From assembly GCA_036278875.1 (NCBI GenBank), contig DASUKF010000011.1:1-47192 (forward strand): a stretch of 47,192 nt of DNA. The letters are read 5' to 3'. The notes beneath the pieces are model-generated. The model made no database searches, was not told where the DNA came from, and saw only the letters and a program-made list of their open reading frames with translations. Each line of letters starts with the position of its first letter. The first letter of the stretch is position 1. Positions 39,998 to 47,192 of this stretch are shown piece by piece. Source of the stretch: JANWLD01 sp036278875 (GTDB taxonomy: Bacteria > Patescibacteriota > Saccharimonadia > Saccharimonadales > 2-12-FULL-41-12). The position numbers were made by a program, and so were the translations under genes.

Positions 39998-41173
39998 TTA
40001 ATTATTCTGAAGCAGCCTGATTTTTGAAACTTCGGCTATGGTTTCCAGCTTCTTGGCCGTATCGGCCGGCAGTTCTTTGCCGTCAATATCTATCATGGTG
40101 TAGGCCAATTTGTCACGGCTCCTGTTCAAAAGATCCAGGATATTTATATTCTTTTCACTCAGTATATTGCTTATCTGTGCTACCACTCCCGGCTTGTTGC
40201 CATGCACCAGCGTAACCCTGAGATTGCCCTTGCGCGACATCACCGTGTTGGGCAGATTAACTGCATTCTGGATATTGCCGTTTTCTATATAATCCTGCAG
40301 CTGATCCGCTATCATCACGGCGCAATTATCCTCGGCTTCGCCGGTAGAAGCTCCCAGATGGGGCAGGGCGATTACTTTGTCGTGGCCGTTAGTTGTCGTA
40401 TTAGGAAAATCCGTTATGTATCTGGCGGCCTGGCCGGCGTCCAGGGCCTCCAGCATGGCCGGCTCGTCAACCAGCTCGTCCCGGGCGAAATTCAAAAAGA
40501 CCGCGCCGGGTTTCAACAGGGCTATTTTCTGTTTGTTGATCATGCCTTTAGTCGCATCCAGCAGAGGCACATGTATGGTCACATAGTCACTGGCGCGAAG
40601 CAGTTCGTCTATGTCTTCTACCATACTGACCGCCGATGAAAGCTGGCGCGCATTCTTTAGGCTCAATGCCGGGTCACAGCCGATAACTTTCATACCCAGA
40701 TCCAGACCGGAATTGGCCACGCGGTAACCTATCGCACCCAAACCTATAACACCGAGTGTCTTTCCTTTCAGCTCGCTCCCGGCGAACTTCTTCTTGCCGG
40801 CTTCGACCTGTTCCTTCATGCCTTCTTTAGGCAATTTAGCCGTATAAAGGATAGCTTCATGAATATTGCGGCTGGAGAGAAGCATACCGGCCAGGACCAG
40901 TTCCTTGACAGAGTTTGCGTTGGCACCCGGGGCGTTGAAAACGGCTACGCCCATAGAGGATAATTTTTCTATCGGGATATTATTGGTACCGGCTCCGGCG
41001 CGGCCTACGGCTATCAGAGAATCAGCTAAAGGCTCGTCATGCAGATTATAGGAGCGCAGAACTATGGCATCCGGGTTCTTTTCATCCGCAGAAACCTTAT
41101 AATCAGGTTTAAAGCGTTTTATACCTACTTCGGCTATCTTGTTATAAGTTTTAACTTTGTATTTGTCAGCCAT
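39998..41173 (-). CDS. serA: D-3-phosphoglycerate dehydrogenase
   Basis: Oxidises 3-phosphoglycerate to 3-phosphohydroxypyruvate with NAD, the first serine step. 391 residues. Substrate/NAD domains with LGVIGLGAIGYRVANSGLDLGMKV, the Arg region FLNFARDELVDEPAML and the catalytic His in ALPHLGASTGEAE; a C-terminal ACT domain (LRVTLVHGNKPGVVAQISNIL) suggests serine feedback. The start overlaps the serC stop by eight nt (ATGGCTGA), so ATG 41173 is used rather than the upstream 41185. Confidence 0.85.
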   Translation of the reverse strand: MADKYKVKTYNKIAEVGIKRFKPDYKVSADEKNPDAIVLRSYNLHDEPLADSLIAVGRAGAGTNNIPIEKLSSMGVAVFNAPGANANSVKELVLAGMLLSSRNIHEAILYTAKLPKEGMKEQVEAGKKKFAGSELKGKTLGVIGLGAIGYRVANSGLDLGMKVIGCDPALSLKNARQLSSAVSMVEDIDELLRASDYVTIHVPLLDATKGMINKQKIALLKPGAVFLNFARDELVDEPAMLEALDAGQAARYITDFPNTTTNGHDKVIALPHLGASTGEAEDNCAVMIADQLQDYIENGNIQNAVNLPNTVMSRKGNLRVTLVHGNKPGVVAQISNILSEKNINILDLLNRSRDKLAYTMIDIDGKELPADTAKKLETIAEVSKIRLLQNN

Positions 41174-42236
41174 TTTTACTTGCAAACTCCTTCATAAACT
41201 TAATCAGCGCGTCCACGCCCGCTTCCGGCATGGCGTTATAGATGCTCGCGCGCATGCCGCCGATACTCCTATGTCCTTCCAGATTTTTCAGACCCGCATC
41301 ATTTGCCTGTTCGGCGAACAGCTTGTCCAGCTCGTCATCAGGCAGGGTAAAGACCACGTTCATCCTGGAACGGTATTTCGGTTCTACTTCGTTTTTGTAA
41401 AATCCGGATTTGTCGATGTAGTCATAGAGTTTGCCGGCCTTTTTTGCGTTGACTTTGGCTATGGCTTTTACGCCGCCTTGTTTTTTAAGCCATTTCAGGA
41501 CCAGGCCGGCGATATACCAGCTGTAAGTCGGCGGAGTATTGAGCATGGATCCGGCAACCGATTTTTCCGACCAGTTCCATATCATAGGCGTAACAGGTCG
41601 AGCCTTGTCCAGCAAATCGTCGCGTACTATTACTATGGTCAGTCCTGCCGGACCGATATTTTTCTGGGCGCCGGCGTAAAGAACTCCATACTTGGATACG
41701 TCTATAGGCTCGCTTAATATCATAGAGCTTATATCAGCTACCAGGGGCGCATCCGTTTCCGGCGTGAAGTTGAATGCGACGCCGTTGATGGTTTCGTTAG
41801 GGGTTATATGTACGTAGGCCGCGTTTTTGGACAGCTTCCAGCTGTCCGGATCCGGTACGGTGGTGAACGGCTCGCTCCCTGCGGCTATGTTGACTTTCAG
41901 GTATTTGCCGGCTTCTTTTATGGCCTTCTTGCCCCAGAGGCCGTTAAGTATATAGTCGGCGGTTGCGGTCTCATCTGCCAGATTCATAGGTATGGCGGCG
42001 AACTGTCCGGTGGCACCGCCCTGAAGAAACAGGACTTTGTAGTTGCCGGGGATATCCATCAGTTCCCGCAGGTCTTTCTCGGCCTGTTCGGCTATTTCGA
42101 TAAACTCTGTACTGCGATGGCTCATCTCCATCACGCTCATCCCGACGCCTTCGAAATCCGATATCTCATCCGCGGCTTGCTTGAGCACTGACTCATCGAG
42201 CATAGCAGGACCGGCACTGAAATTATATACCCTCAT
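41166..42236 (-). CDS. serC: Phosphoserine aminotransferase
   Basis: Transaminates 3-phosphohydroxypyruvate to phosphoserine with glutamate; PLP enzyme. 356 residues, normal length. NFSAGPAMLDESVL at the start, FLQGGATGQFAAIPMNL (phosphate/PLP binding) and PLP Lys 192 in YAGAQKNIGPAG. It is coupled to serA; serB is not in the window. An extended -10 TGC-TATAAT lies on the minus strand (42267-42275), with a leader of about 25 nt containing AGGGAAAAA. Confidence 0.87.
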   Translation of the reverse strand: MRVYNFSAGPAMLDESVLKQAADEISDFEGVGMSVMEMSHRSTEFIEIAEQAEKDLRELMDIPGNYKVLFLQGGATGQFAAIPMNLADETATADYILNGLWGKKAIKEAGKYLKVNIAAGSEPFTTVPDPDSWKLSKNAAYVHITPNETINGVAFNFTPETDAPLVADISSMILSEPIDVSKYGVLYAGAQKNIGPAGLTIVIVRDDLLDKARPVTPMIWNWSEKSVAGSMLNTPPTYSWYIAGLVLKWLKKQGGVKAIAKVNAKKAGKLYDYIDKSGFYKNEVEPKYRSRMNVVFTLPDDELDKLFAEQANDAGLKNLEGHRSIGGMRASIYNAMPEAGVDALIKFMKEFASKNG

Positions 42237-42301
42237 TTTTGGTATTTTTCCCTAGAGTTACAACTAATTATAGCAGTTAAAAGGGTGAGGACTGTTGTTA
42301 T

Positions 42302-43573
42302 TTAAGCGTCTTTCAGGCCGGGGAAATCCAACGTCTTGAAATAGTCGGCTACGGTTTCAGCACGCCTTATCTGCTGGATTGAACCGTCTTCGCGCAAAAG
42401 CAGTTCCGCGTGGCGCAGTTTGCCGTTGTAGTTGAAGCCCATAGCATGACCGTGCGCGCCGGTATCATGGATTACGACCAGGTCACCCGGTTCAAGCTCC
42501 GGCAGCAGGCGGTCTTCTTTGCCGGTGAACGTGTCATTGTTCTCACACAAACTGCCGGTAACGCGCTGCGGTTTTCTGGGCCCGTCTTCCTTGCCGGGGA
42601 CGCTTATATGGTGATAGGCGCCGTACATGCCGACCCGCATCATATCGGCCATAGTCGCATCCACGCCTGCGTAGTCATGGTAGGTATGTTTCAAACTCCG
42701 TACTGTCGTTACAAGATAGCCGTTAGGTCCGGTCACGTATCGGCCGTTCTCGGTTACCAGGCGTATCGGATCAAGTCCGTTTTTGGCTATGATTTGCTCG
42801 TATTTTTGCCTGACGCCGGCCTTAAGCTTATCCAGGTCAATAGGCTGCTCTTCCGGCCGCATCGGTATACCCAGGCCTCCGCCGAAATTAATCATTTCAA
42901 TCTTTATATCTTTTTCGTTTTTCAGTTTTACGGCCATATTGAAGAGCATTTCGGCCGTCTGAAGATGGCCTTCTTCGTTCCGTTCATTGGATACAACCAT
43001 GGTGTGCAGGCCGAACCGTTTTGCGCCTAAGGAGCGCGCTTTATCATAAGCTTCGGGCAGCTGCGTGGTCGTCACGCCATATTTAGCATCTTCCGGGTTG
43101 CCTATCACATTTTTCTCGTCAGTTACGCGGTCAGGGCCGGGGTTGTAACGGAAGCTGATAAACTCCGGGAATTTGCCATCCAGAGACTTCTGCAGTACGT
43201 CTATCTGGTTTATATCGTCCAGATTTATGACTGCGCCGAGTCCGTAAGCCTTCTTATACTCTTCAGGCGGCGTGTTGTTGGAAGTAAACATTATCTGCTC
43301 TCCGGAAAGTCCGGCGGCCTCGGCTAAGAGCAGTTCAGGCAGGGAACTGGCATCTGCGCCCATTCCTTCTTCTTTCAGAATCTGCATGATATACGGATTG
43401 GGCGTTGCCTTCACCGCGAAATAGTTGATGTAATTATCAGACCAGTCGAAACAACCGTTCAGCGCTTTAGCGGTTTTTCTTATCCCGGCCTCGTCGTACA
43501 GATGAAACGGGGTAGGGTACTTGGACGCTATTTCACGCAGCTTGTTTTCGTCGAACGGTAATTCTTTGCTCAT
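42302..43573 (-). CDS. lysA: Diaminopimelate decarboxylase
   Basis: Decarboxylates meso-DAP to lysine. 423 residues, alanine-racemase-type barrel with PLP Lys 55 in YFAVKATPNPYI. IMFTSNNTPPEEYKKA, LHTMVVSNE and INFGGGLGIP follow, and CENNDTFTGKEDRLLPEL carries the active-site Cys of the second subunit. Its start overlaps the dapL stop by four nt (ATGA), so the two are made together. Confidence 0.85.
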   Translation of the reverse strand: MSKELPFDENKLREIASKYPTPFHLYDEAGIRKTAKALNGCFDWSDNYINYFAVKATPNPYIMQILKEEGMGADASSLPELLLAEAAGLSGEQIMFTSNNTPPEEYKKAYGLGAVINLDDINQIDVLQKSLDGKFPEFISFRYNPGPDRVTDEKNVIGNPEDAKYGVTTTQLPEAYDKARSLGAKRFGLHTMVVSNERNEEGHLQTAEMLFNMAVKLKNEKDIKIEMINFGGGLGIPMRPEEQPIDLDKLKAGVRQKYEQIIAKNGLDPIRLVTENGRYVTGPNGYLVTTVRSLKHTYHDYAGVDATMADMMRVGMYGAYHHISVPGKEDGPRKPQRVTGSLCENNDTFTGKEDRLLPELEPGDLVVIHDTGAHGHAMGFNYNGKLRHAELLLREDGSIQQIRRAETVADYFKTLDFPGLKDA

Positions 43574-44793
43574 ATTTTCAGGTTATTCCTTATATTATCC
43601 ATGGCTTTTTCGATATTTTCCTTATGGCCGAATGCGCTCAGACGGAAATATCCTTCGCCCATGCGTCCGAACCCGGCGCCGGGTGTACCGACCACATGCG
43701 CTTCGTCCATAAGCTTGTCAAAGAACTGCCACGAGTCGATTCCTTCCGGGGTCTTGGCCCAGATATATGGCGCGTTCACGCCCCCGAAAGTAACAAGGCC
43801 TATTTCTTTCAGGCCGTCATTTATAACCTTGGCGTTCTCCATATAGTAATCTACCAGCTCCTGAGTTTCTGCCAGCCCTTCCTCTGACAGGACAGCTGCT
43901 CCGCCGGCCTGGGCTATGTTCGAGGCTTCGTTGAACATGGTTGACTGGCGGCGGCTCCAGACGGCACGGATTTCTCCGGGATCGCTGGTTTCCGTCCTTA
44001 GCTCATGCGGCACGACCGTCCAGCCCAGGCGCACGCCGGTGAATCCGGCCAGTTTCGAAAAGCTGTTGACCTCTATCGCACATTCCTTTGCGCCTTCGAT
44101 TTCATAGATGCTCCGCGGCAGGCTGTCGTCGCTGATAAATGCGGCGTACGCCGCGTCAAAGATTATCACCGCGCCATTCTCGCGCGCGTAATCTACGAAT
44201 AGTTTCAGCTGATCATGGGTTGCCACCGCACCGGTCGGGTTATTCGGACTGCACAGGTATATCAGGTCTGCTTTTTCATCCGGCAGATCAGGGAAGAAGC
44301 CGTTCTCTTCACTGCAATCCATATAGATTATCCCTTCATAGCGGCCTTCCTTATAACCTGTCGTCTTGCCGCCGATTACCGCGCTGTCCACATACACCGG
44401 ATACACCGGGTCCTGAACCGCTATGCGCGCTTCAGCGGAGAAGATTGACTGTATATTGGCCGTATCCGACTTCGCACCGTCGCTTACGAATACCTCATCG
44501 GTTTTTACCTCTGCGCCATAACGCTCATAATACTTGGCTAACACATCCCTAAGTTCAGGCTCGCCGTGGACATCACCGTAGCCCGAATACGTTTTAGCAT
44601 CTGCCAGCTCGTTAACCTTGGCATGCAGCCGTTTGACAACGGACGGTGTAAGTGGCCGGGTGGTGTCGCCTATACCCAGGCGTATCAGCTCCACGTCCGG
44701 GTTTTTTTCCTGGAATTTGCGCGTTCTCTTAGCAATTTCCGGGAAAAGGTATCCGGCCTGCAATTTCTTATAGTTTTGATTGATTTTAGCCAT
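43570..44793 (-). CDS. dapL: LL-diaminopimelate aminotransferase
   Basis: Makes LL-DAP directly from tetrahydrodipicolinate and glutamate, bypassing DapD/C/E. 407 residues, class I/II PLP aminotransferase. NYKKLQAGYLFPEIAKR at the start, LIRLGIGDTTRPL, YGDVHGEPELRDVLAKYYERYG and SPNNPTGAVATHDQL are DapL-type. PLP Lys lies in NSFSKLAGFTGVRLGW. Start ATG 44793 gives the standard N-terminus; an ATG three codons earlier is possible. TATAAT (minus strand, about 44830) gives a leader of roughly 35 nt with AGGAAAC. Confidence 0.87.
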   Translation of the reverse strand: MAKINQNYKKLQAGYLFPEIAKRTRKFQEKNPDVELIRLGIGDTTRPLTPSVVKRLHAKVNELADAKTYSGYGDVHGEPELRDVLAKYYERYGAEVKTDEVFVSDGAKSDTANIQSIFSAEARIAVQDPVYPVYVDSAVIGGKTTGYKEGRYEGIIYMDCSEENGFFPDLPDEKADLIYLCSPNNPTGAVATHDQLKLFVDYARENGAVIIFDAAYAAFISDDSLPRSIYEIEGAKECAIEVNSFSKLAGFTGVRLGWTVVPHELRTETSDPGEIRAVWSRRQSTMFNEASNIAQAGGAAVLSEEGLAETQELVDYYMENAKVINDGLKEIGLVTFGGVNAPYIWAKTPEGIDSWQFFDKLMDEAHVVGTPGAGFGRMGEGYFRLSAFGHKENIEKAMDNIRNNLKI

Positions 44794-44888
44794 ATAGAGC
44801 AAATGTTTCCTGGTTATTTGAAATAAATTATAGAGTAAATCACTTTTCTATTAAAGGACGGGCTTGATATATAACACGCTTATGGTTT

Positions 44889-44897
44889 GCTATAATT
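44889..44897 (+). promoter_or_regulatory. Extended -10 promoter of the YggT gene
   Basis: TGC-TATAAT near 44889-44897. The leader of about 30 nt carries CAAGGGGATTCGTT before ATG 44930, a typical ribosome binding site. Confidence 0.5.
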
Positions 44898-44929
44898 AAG
44901 CCATGTATTAATAAACAAGGGGATTCGTT

Positions 44930-45241
44930 ATGAAGCCACAAGTTTTCGCAGCAAGATTAATCAACTTATTTACGGGGATAGTCATTGTCTTCTTAGGGCT
45001 CAGGTTCATCCTGAAACTCTGCGGCGCCAATCCGTTGAACGGGTTCGTAGGCTGGGTCTATGACAACACCTCCGTACTCTTAGATCCATTCCGCGGCATA
45101 TTCACCAACGCGGCCATCGGCAGGCACTTTGTCCTGGAATTCAACACGCTTTTTGCGATAGTAATCTACGCGCTTTTGGGCATGCTACTGCTCATGATAG
45201 TAGATTTGCTTACGCCCGGCCGTAGCAAAGCCAAGAAGTAA
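44930..45241 (+). CDS. YggT family membrane protein
   Basis: 103 residues with two hydrophobic segments separated by a conserved region: LINLFTGIVIVFLGLRFILKL, then NPLNGFVGWVYDNTSVLLDPFRGIF (the YggT core motif) and ALLGMLLLMIVDLLTP. YggT proteins are membrane proteins linked to turgor, K+ uptake or the divisome in other bacteria; here the role is unproven. Single copy of the domain instead of the two seen in E. coli. Confidence 0.82.
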   Translation: MKPQVFAARLINLFTGIVIVFLGLRFILKLCGANPLNGFVGWVYDNTSVLLDPFRGIFTNAAIGRHFVLEFNTLFAIVIYALLGMLLLMIVDLLTPGRSKAKK

Positions 45242-45299
45242 ACGGTGGATAACTCCGCCAGTTTGTTCACAGCTTATACACACCAAGCGAGCTGAACTA

Positions 45300-45328
45300 T
45301 TGACACCCTTATAGTAGGGGAGTAAATT
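45300..45328 (+). promoter_or_regulatory. Promoter of a candidate small RNA
   Basis: TTGACA (45300-45305), 17-nt spacer, TAAATT (45323-45328). Transcription would start near 45335. The -35 is the full consensus. Confidence 0.55.
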
Positions 45329-45334
45329 GGTGTA

Positions 45335-45405
45335 TAGGAAAAGTGTGAGGTTTATCCAAAGGACTTTTCTCAGAAGACAGGTCTGCGGACCTGTTTTCGC
45401 TTTTT
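45335..45405 (+). ncRNA. Candidate small structured RNA (about 70 nt)
   Basis: A consensus promoter is followed by two hairpins. GAAAAGT and ACTTTTC enclose a smaller GGTTTATCC stem, then ACAGGTC-TGCG-GACCTGT (45377-45394, 7 bp plus a stable tetraloop) leads into TTTTCGCTTTTT, a classical terminator. No start codon with a ribosome binding site and no coding sequence fits between promoter and terminator. I do not recognise the RNA family. It could also be a premature-termination leader, but no gene follows in the same direction. Confidence 0.5.
45377..45405 (+). terminator. Rho-independent terminator
   Basis: Stem ACAGGTC/GACCTGT with TGCG loop and a T-rich tail (45394-45405). The strongest terminator in the window. 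It also lies downstream of the minus-strand gene at 45466-46020, but the T-run favours plus-strand termination. Confidence 0.7.
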
Positions 45406-45465
45406 ATGGCCTTTTGATCAACGCACACGGAAGCCTAGAAGCATTTTACAGGCAGGCAGCTAAGT

Positions 45466-46020
45466 TTATTGAGAAGCCGCAGCCGAGTAGATACTATCGT
45501 GCATACCTATATATGATGCCATTTCATAATAAATCTGTTGGGCTTCTTCCGGAGATTCAAACACCTCTGTCTTTAGACTTCCTACGTCTTCATCACGGCT
45601 CATAGCCATAATTTCGCCGATACTTTCTTCATATCTTCTATATGGAGCGTCGTGCGGACCAGAGTAATAGCTAAAAACAACATTTCCAATTTGCATATAC
45701 GAGGATGACTGGCCTCTAAGATTTTTTACTGAGGTAAATTCGCGTCCGCCCTCTTGAGCCACCAGGTTTCTTAGTAGTCCAAATTCAGTTATTGCAACAT
45801 CTAATACTCGGCCCTCTTCAAACTGAGTTCTGCCCTCAGCTACTTCCTTAAGTAAATAGCCTACTAGGGACGGGCAAGTATGTAGGCGACTGGATTCAGC
45901 GAATTCCGTAACTATTTCAATACCGGGATAACCATCATCTTCGGCAAACTGACGCTCATCCAATGGCTCAAACAATTGCTCTAAAGAGACTTTGTCTATT
46001 GTAAGTTGGCTCAATTGCAT
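45466..46020 (-). CDS. Unrecognised 184-aa protein
   Basis: Acidic soluble protein, no signal peptide or membrane segment. Family unknown: LSQLTIDKVSLEQLFEPLDE, then a middle part IEIVTEFAESSRLHTCPSLV and an alpha/beta-looking C-terminal half with VVFSYYSGPHDAPYRRYEE. Start ATG 46020, since the perfect promoter at 46049-46077 places the leader there with AAGGGAT before it; the earlier frame to 46083 encodes a hydrophobic stretch that overlaps the promoter. Base composition here is visibly richer in A and T than in the surrounding 45 kb, so horizontal acquisition is possible. Confidence 0.55.
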   Translation of the reverse strand: MQLSQLTIDKVSLEQLFEPLDERQFAEDDGYPGIEIVTEFAESSRLHTCPSLVGYLLKEVAEGRTQFEEGRVLDVAITEFGLLRNLVAQEGGREFTSVKNLRGQSSSYMQIGNVVFSYYSGPHDAPYRRYEESIGEIMAMSRDEDVGSLKTEVFESPEEAQQIYYEMASYIGMHDSIYSAAASQ

Positions 46021-46048
46021 ATCCCTTATGTAAATATAAACGGTTAAT

Positions 46049-46077
46049 ATTATATCAATAAAATGAATATATGTCAA
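46049..46077 (-). promoter_or_regulatory. Perfect consensus promoter on the minus strand
   Basis: TTGACA (46072-46077), 17-nt spacer, TATAAT (46049-46054), with TGA just before the -10, so also an extended -10. The leader to ATG 46020 is about 22 nt and carries AAGGGAT. Confidence 0.75.
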
Positions 46078-46083
46078 TAACAC

Positions 46084-46228
46084 ATTGAGGTTTCAATACC
46101 TTCTAAGAAAACAGCTGATTCTGACCTGAGGAGAGAGTAATGTGGGGATGGCTTCGCTCAATATGCGACTTACCTAACAGAGGTAGAGCTGCCTCTGTGC
46201 TAAAATATAACCTTACTATGAAAGCCAA
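46084..46228. other. Intergenic stretch with a hairpin
   Basis: No gene seen. ACAGAGG (46177-46183) pairs with CCTCTGT (46192-46198) around an 8-nt loop; no T-run follows on either strand, so it is not a standard terminator. The remaining bases show no repeat, tRNA or promoter I can support. Confidence 0.4.
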
Positions 46229-46330
46229 CTATTTTTTGGAAAGAGAAATAAGAGCTGGCTTCATTTGTTTAGCCAGCTTAGCGATTAACTTCTTATCAGA
46301 AGATTTAGTGTAGGTAATCTTCTTATTCAT
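46229..46330 (-). CDS. Possible 33-aa basic peptide
   Basis: MNKKITYTKSSDKKLIAKLA then KQMKPALISLSKK: highly basic (about 10 Lys) with an amphipathic middle. TACAAT lies six nt before the ATG on the minus strand, the leaderless position. There is no database comparison, so this is a suggestion only. An opposing plus-strand frame (46218-46313) overlaps it and is less convincing. Confidence 0.35.
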   Translation of the reverse strand: MNKKITYTKSSDKKLIAKLAKQMKPALISLSKK

Positions 46331-46422
46331 GCTTTTATTGTAACGTAAACGACTAAACCGGCCCAGATGTCTTTACCGCGAAAATTTGTAGGTAGCTGCC
46401 TAGCTAACAATTATTACTTTCA

Positions 46423-47192
46423 TTAAGAAAGTTTTGTTCTTAACAGGGATAATTTCTGCAGGATTTCACCGCGCCATTCCCATATACCATAGCTAAAAGC
46501 TCCAATTACACTAAATATTGCAAATGACCAGCCGGGACCACTACTCTGAGTATTTGTTGACAGCACATCTTTCACATCATTGACGCCACTGTCAGATAAA
46601 GCCATACTCTTCCTACATCTGTTAGTCGCCGGATTGCGCTCCTGGCCCGGCTGACAAGGCTTAAGCGCGCCAGACGATGAATATTTCTTGCACCTATGGG
46701 TAGCCGGATTGCGATATTGATCGGATGCACAAGCACTCAGAGCGGTTGCAAACGAAGTAATATTGCGGCAGCGGTTGGTATCAGGGTTTCTTTTCTTGCC
46801 CGGGGCACACGGGCCCAGACCGGCAGCTTCATCAATCAAGCTATTGCAACGATTAGTATCGGGATTCCTGAATTGCCCGGCAGGACAAGGTTTAAGAGTT
46901 AAAAGCTCATTGGATTTATCCGGAGTAAGTGAGAAAGTTTGGAGCCACTCCCCATTTATAAGCGACCAGGAAACATCATCGTCAAGACCCGCCGCATAAT
47001 CAGCCTGATCAATGTCTTCCGATTCGTCATGATTGACCAGATAGACAGAACCACCTGTGGAGTTAGTCAAAGTCAAACCCGTTATACCATTATAAAAAGC
47101 TTTGTATTCCCCGGGCCCCAGTTCTTCGTCCGTAAATTCATACATCTTGGAACTGTCCGTTGTCTGCAGTTTACAGCCAGCAAGGGAAACGG
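46423..47192 (-). CDS. Lamin-tail-like surface protein with Cys-bounded repeats (5' end outside window)
   Basis: The frame is open at the right edge, so the N-terminus is missing; 255 residues are visible. They begin inside a lamin-tail (LTD) domain (LAGCKLQTTDSSKMYEF, then the ELGPGEYKAF turn and a GGSVYLVNHD end). Numbered from Met 47145, four repeats of about 26 residues follow, C87/C100, C113/C126, C139/C152 and C164/C177. Each Cys pair is 13 apart around GQxRNPxTNRC. A transmembrane helix at about 206-222 and a short basic tail end the protein. The repeat resembles one I associate with Saccharibacteria surface proteins. Probably an exported, membrane-anchored protein. Confidence 0.7.
   Translation of the reverse strand, partial: VSLAGCKLQTTDSSKMYEFTDEELGPGEYKAFYNGITGLTLTNSTGGSVYLVNHDESEDIDQADYAAGLDDDVSWSLINGEWLQTFSLTPDKSNELLTLKPCPAGQFRNPDTNRCNSLIDEAAGLGPCAPGKKRNPDTNRCRNITSFATALSACASDQYRNPATHRCKKYSSSGALKPCQPGQERNPATNRCRKSMALSDSGVNDVKDVLSTNTQSSGPGWSFAIFSVIGAFSYGIWEWRGEILQKLSLLRTKLS
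46602..46893 (-). repeat. Four-unit Cys-bounded coding repeat
   Basis: Four units of about 78 bp, each encoding PC-PGQxRNPxTNRC-type sequence with Cys pairs exactly 13 residues apart. The third unit has SACASDQYRNPATHRC, the most divergent. Likely disulfide-stabilised modules. Confidence 0.75.

Noticed and set aside
45327..45605. Plus-strand frame starting with TTG at 45327
   Set aside because: The start overlaps the -10 box, the frame runs through a strong terminator and ends inside the convergent gene at 45466.
46218..46313. 31-codon plus-strand ORF beginning MKANYFLE
   Set aside because: Has a TATAAC box six nt upstream, but it overlaps the more coding-like basic peptide on the other strand and has no other support.
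1..47192. Recoded TGA (Gly) as in Gracilibacteria/Absconditabacteria
   Set aside because: TGA ends several conserved genes exactly where the family ends (VOC, DUF488, crcB, lysC, dapB overlap), and glycine is encoded by GGN.
1..47192. Insertion sequences, prophage, tRNA or rRNA genes
   Set aside because: No transposase, integrase or phage structural frame, no cloverleaf or rRNA segment was seen on either strand.

Overview
Organism. There is no rRNA, tRNA or ribosomal-protein gene in this 47 kb window, so the assignment is indirect. The standard genetic code is used (TGA is a working stop and GGN encodes Gly). The surface proteins are the best clue: one lamin-tail-like protein with repeated Cys-bounded GQxRNPxTNRC units, secreted proteins with WxL-like C-termini next to DUF916-like proteins, and a LytR-CpsA-Psr protein. 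Together with tightly packed genes and many leaderless-looking promoters they suggest a monoderm-type Patescibacteria (CPR) member, most like Saccharibacteria. If so, the biosynthetic content is unusually rich for that group (serine, DAP/lysine, trehalose, inositol phosphate, last steps of CoA). A lineage outside CPR, for example near Actinobacteria, cannot be excluded from this window.

Layout. 1-10.7 kb: the 3' end of an NMN-adenylyltransferase-like gene and a nearby 33-codon relic of the same C-terminus; an unrecognised protein with two Asp-rich motifs; a transporter; small conserved-family proteins (YdeI/OmdA, PhnB-like VOC, DUF3817, DUF488); an HD hydrolase; divergent coaD/coaE; an AAA+ ATPase with a large unknown N-terminus; and the first of two paralogous unknown proteins (4813-6114 and 15905-17281). 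10.7-17.6 kb: an overlapping crcB pair, small KGG-type and DUF6496-like proteins, an AbrB-type regulator, two MFS exporters, an SPW protein and a DUF2061 protein.

17.6-25.8 kb is a surface locus of five secreted or membrane proteins. It has a 1247-aa protein with seven propeller-like repeats, two DUF916-like membrane-anchored proteins, a 347-aa secreted protein whose C-terminus resembles that of the large one, and an Ig-like/YkvA (DUF1232) fusion. The pairing of DUF916-like proteins with secreted partners sharing a C-terminal domain recalls the WxL/WxLIP systems of Firmicutes. 25.8-31.2 kb holds stress and signalling genes: a KGG peptide, an acidic peptide, a CHASE-type histidine kinase, a single-domain response regulator, a Crp/Fnr regulator, a GlsB/YeaQ-like protein and an LCP enzyme.

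31.2-44.8 kb is a metabolic block: ino1, hom, asd, lysC-dapB-dapA (overlapping), an otsA-otsB fusion, serC-serA and dapL-lysA. It contains every step from aspartate to lysine except DapF. 44.9-47.2 kb holds a YggT protein, a candidate small RNA, an AT-richer orphan gene with a perfect consensus promoter, and the truncated lamin-tail-like gene.

Regulation. Many genes have a -10 box, often preceded by TGn, that ends 6-8 nt before the start codon, so their mRNAs would be leaderless or nearly so. Others, mainly secreted, small stress-type and operon genes, have clear Shine-Dalgarno sequences. The promoter position repeatedly decides which start codon is correct.
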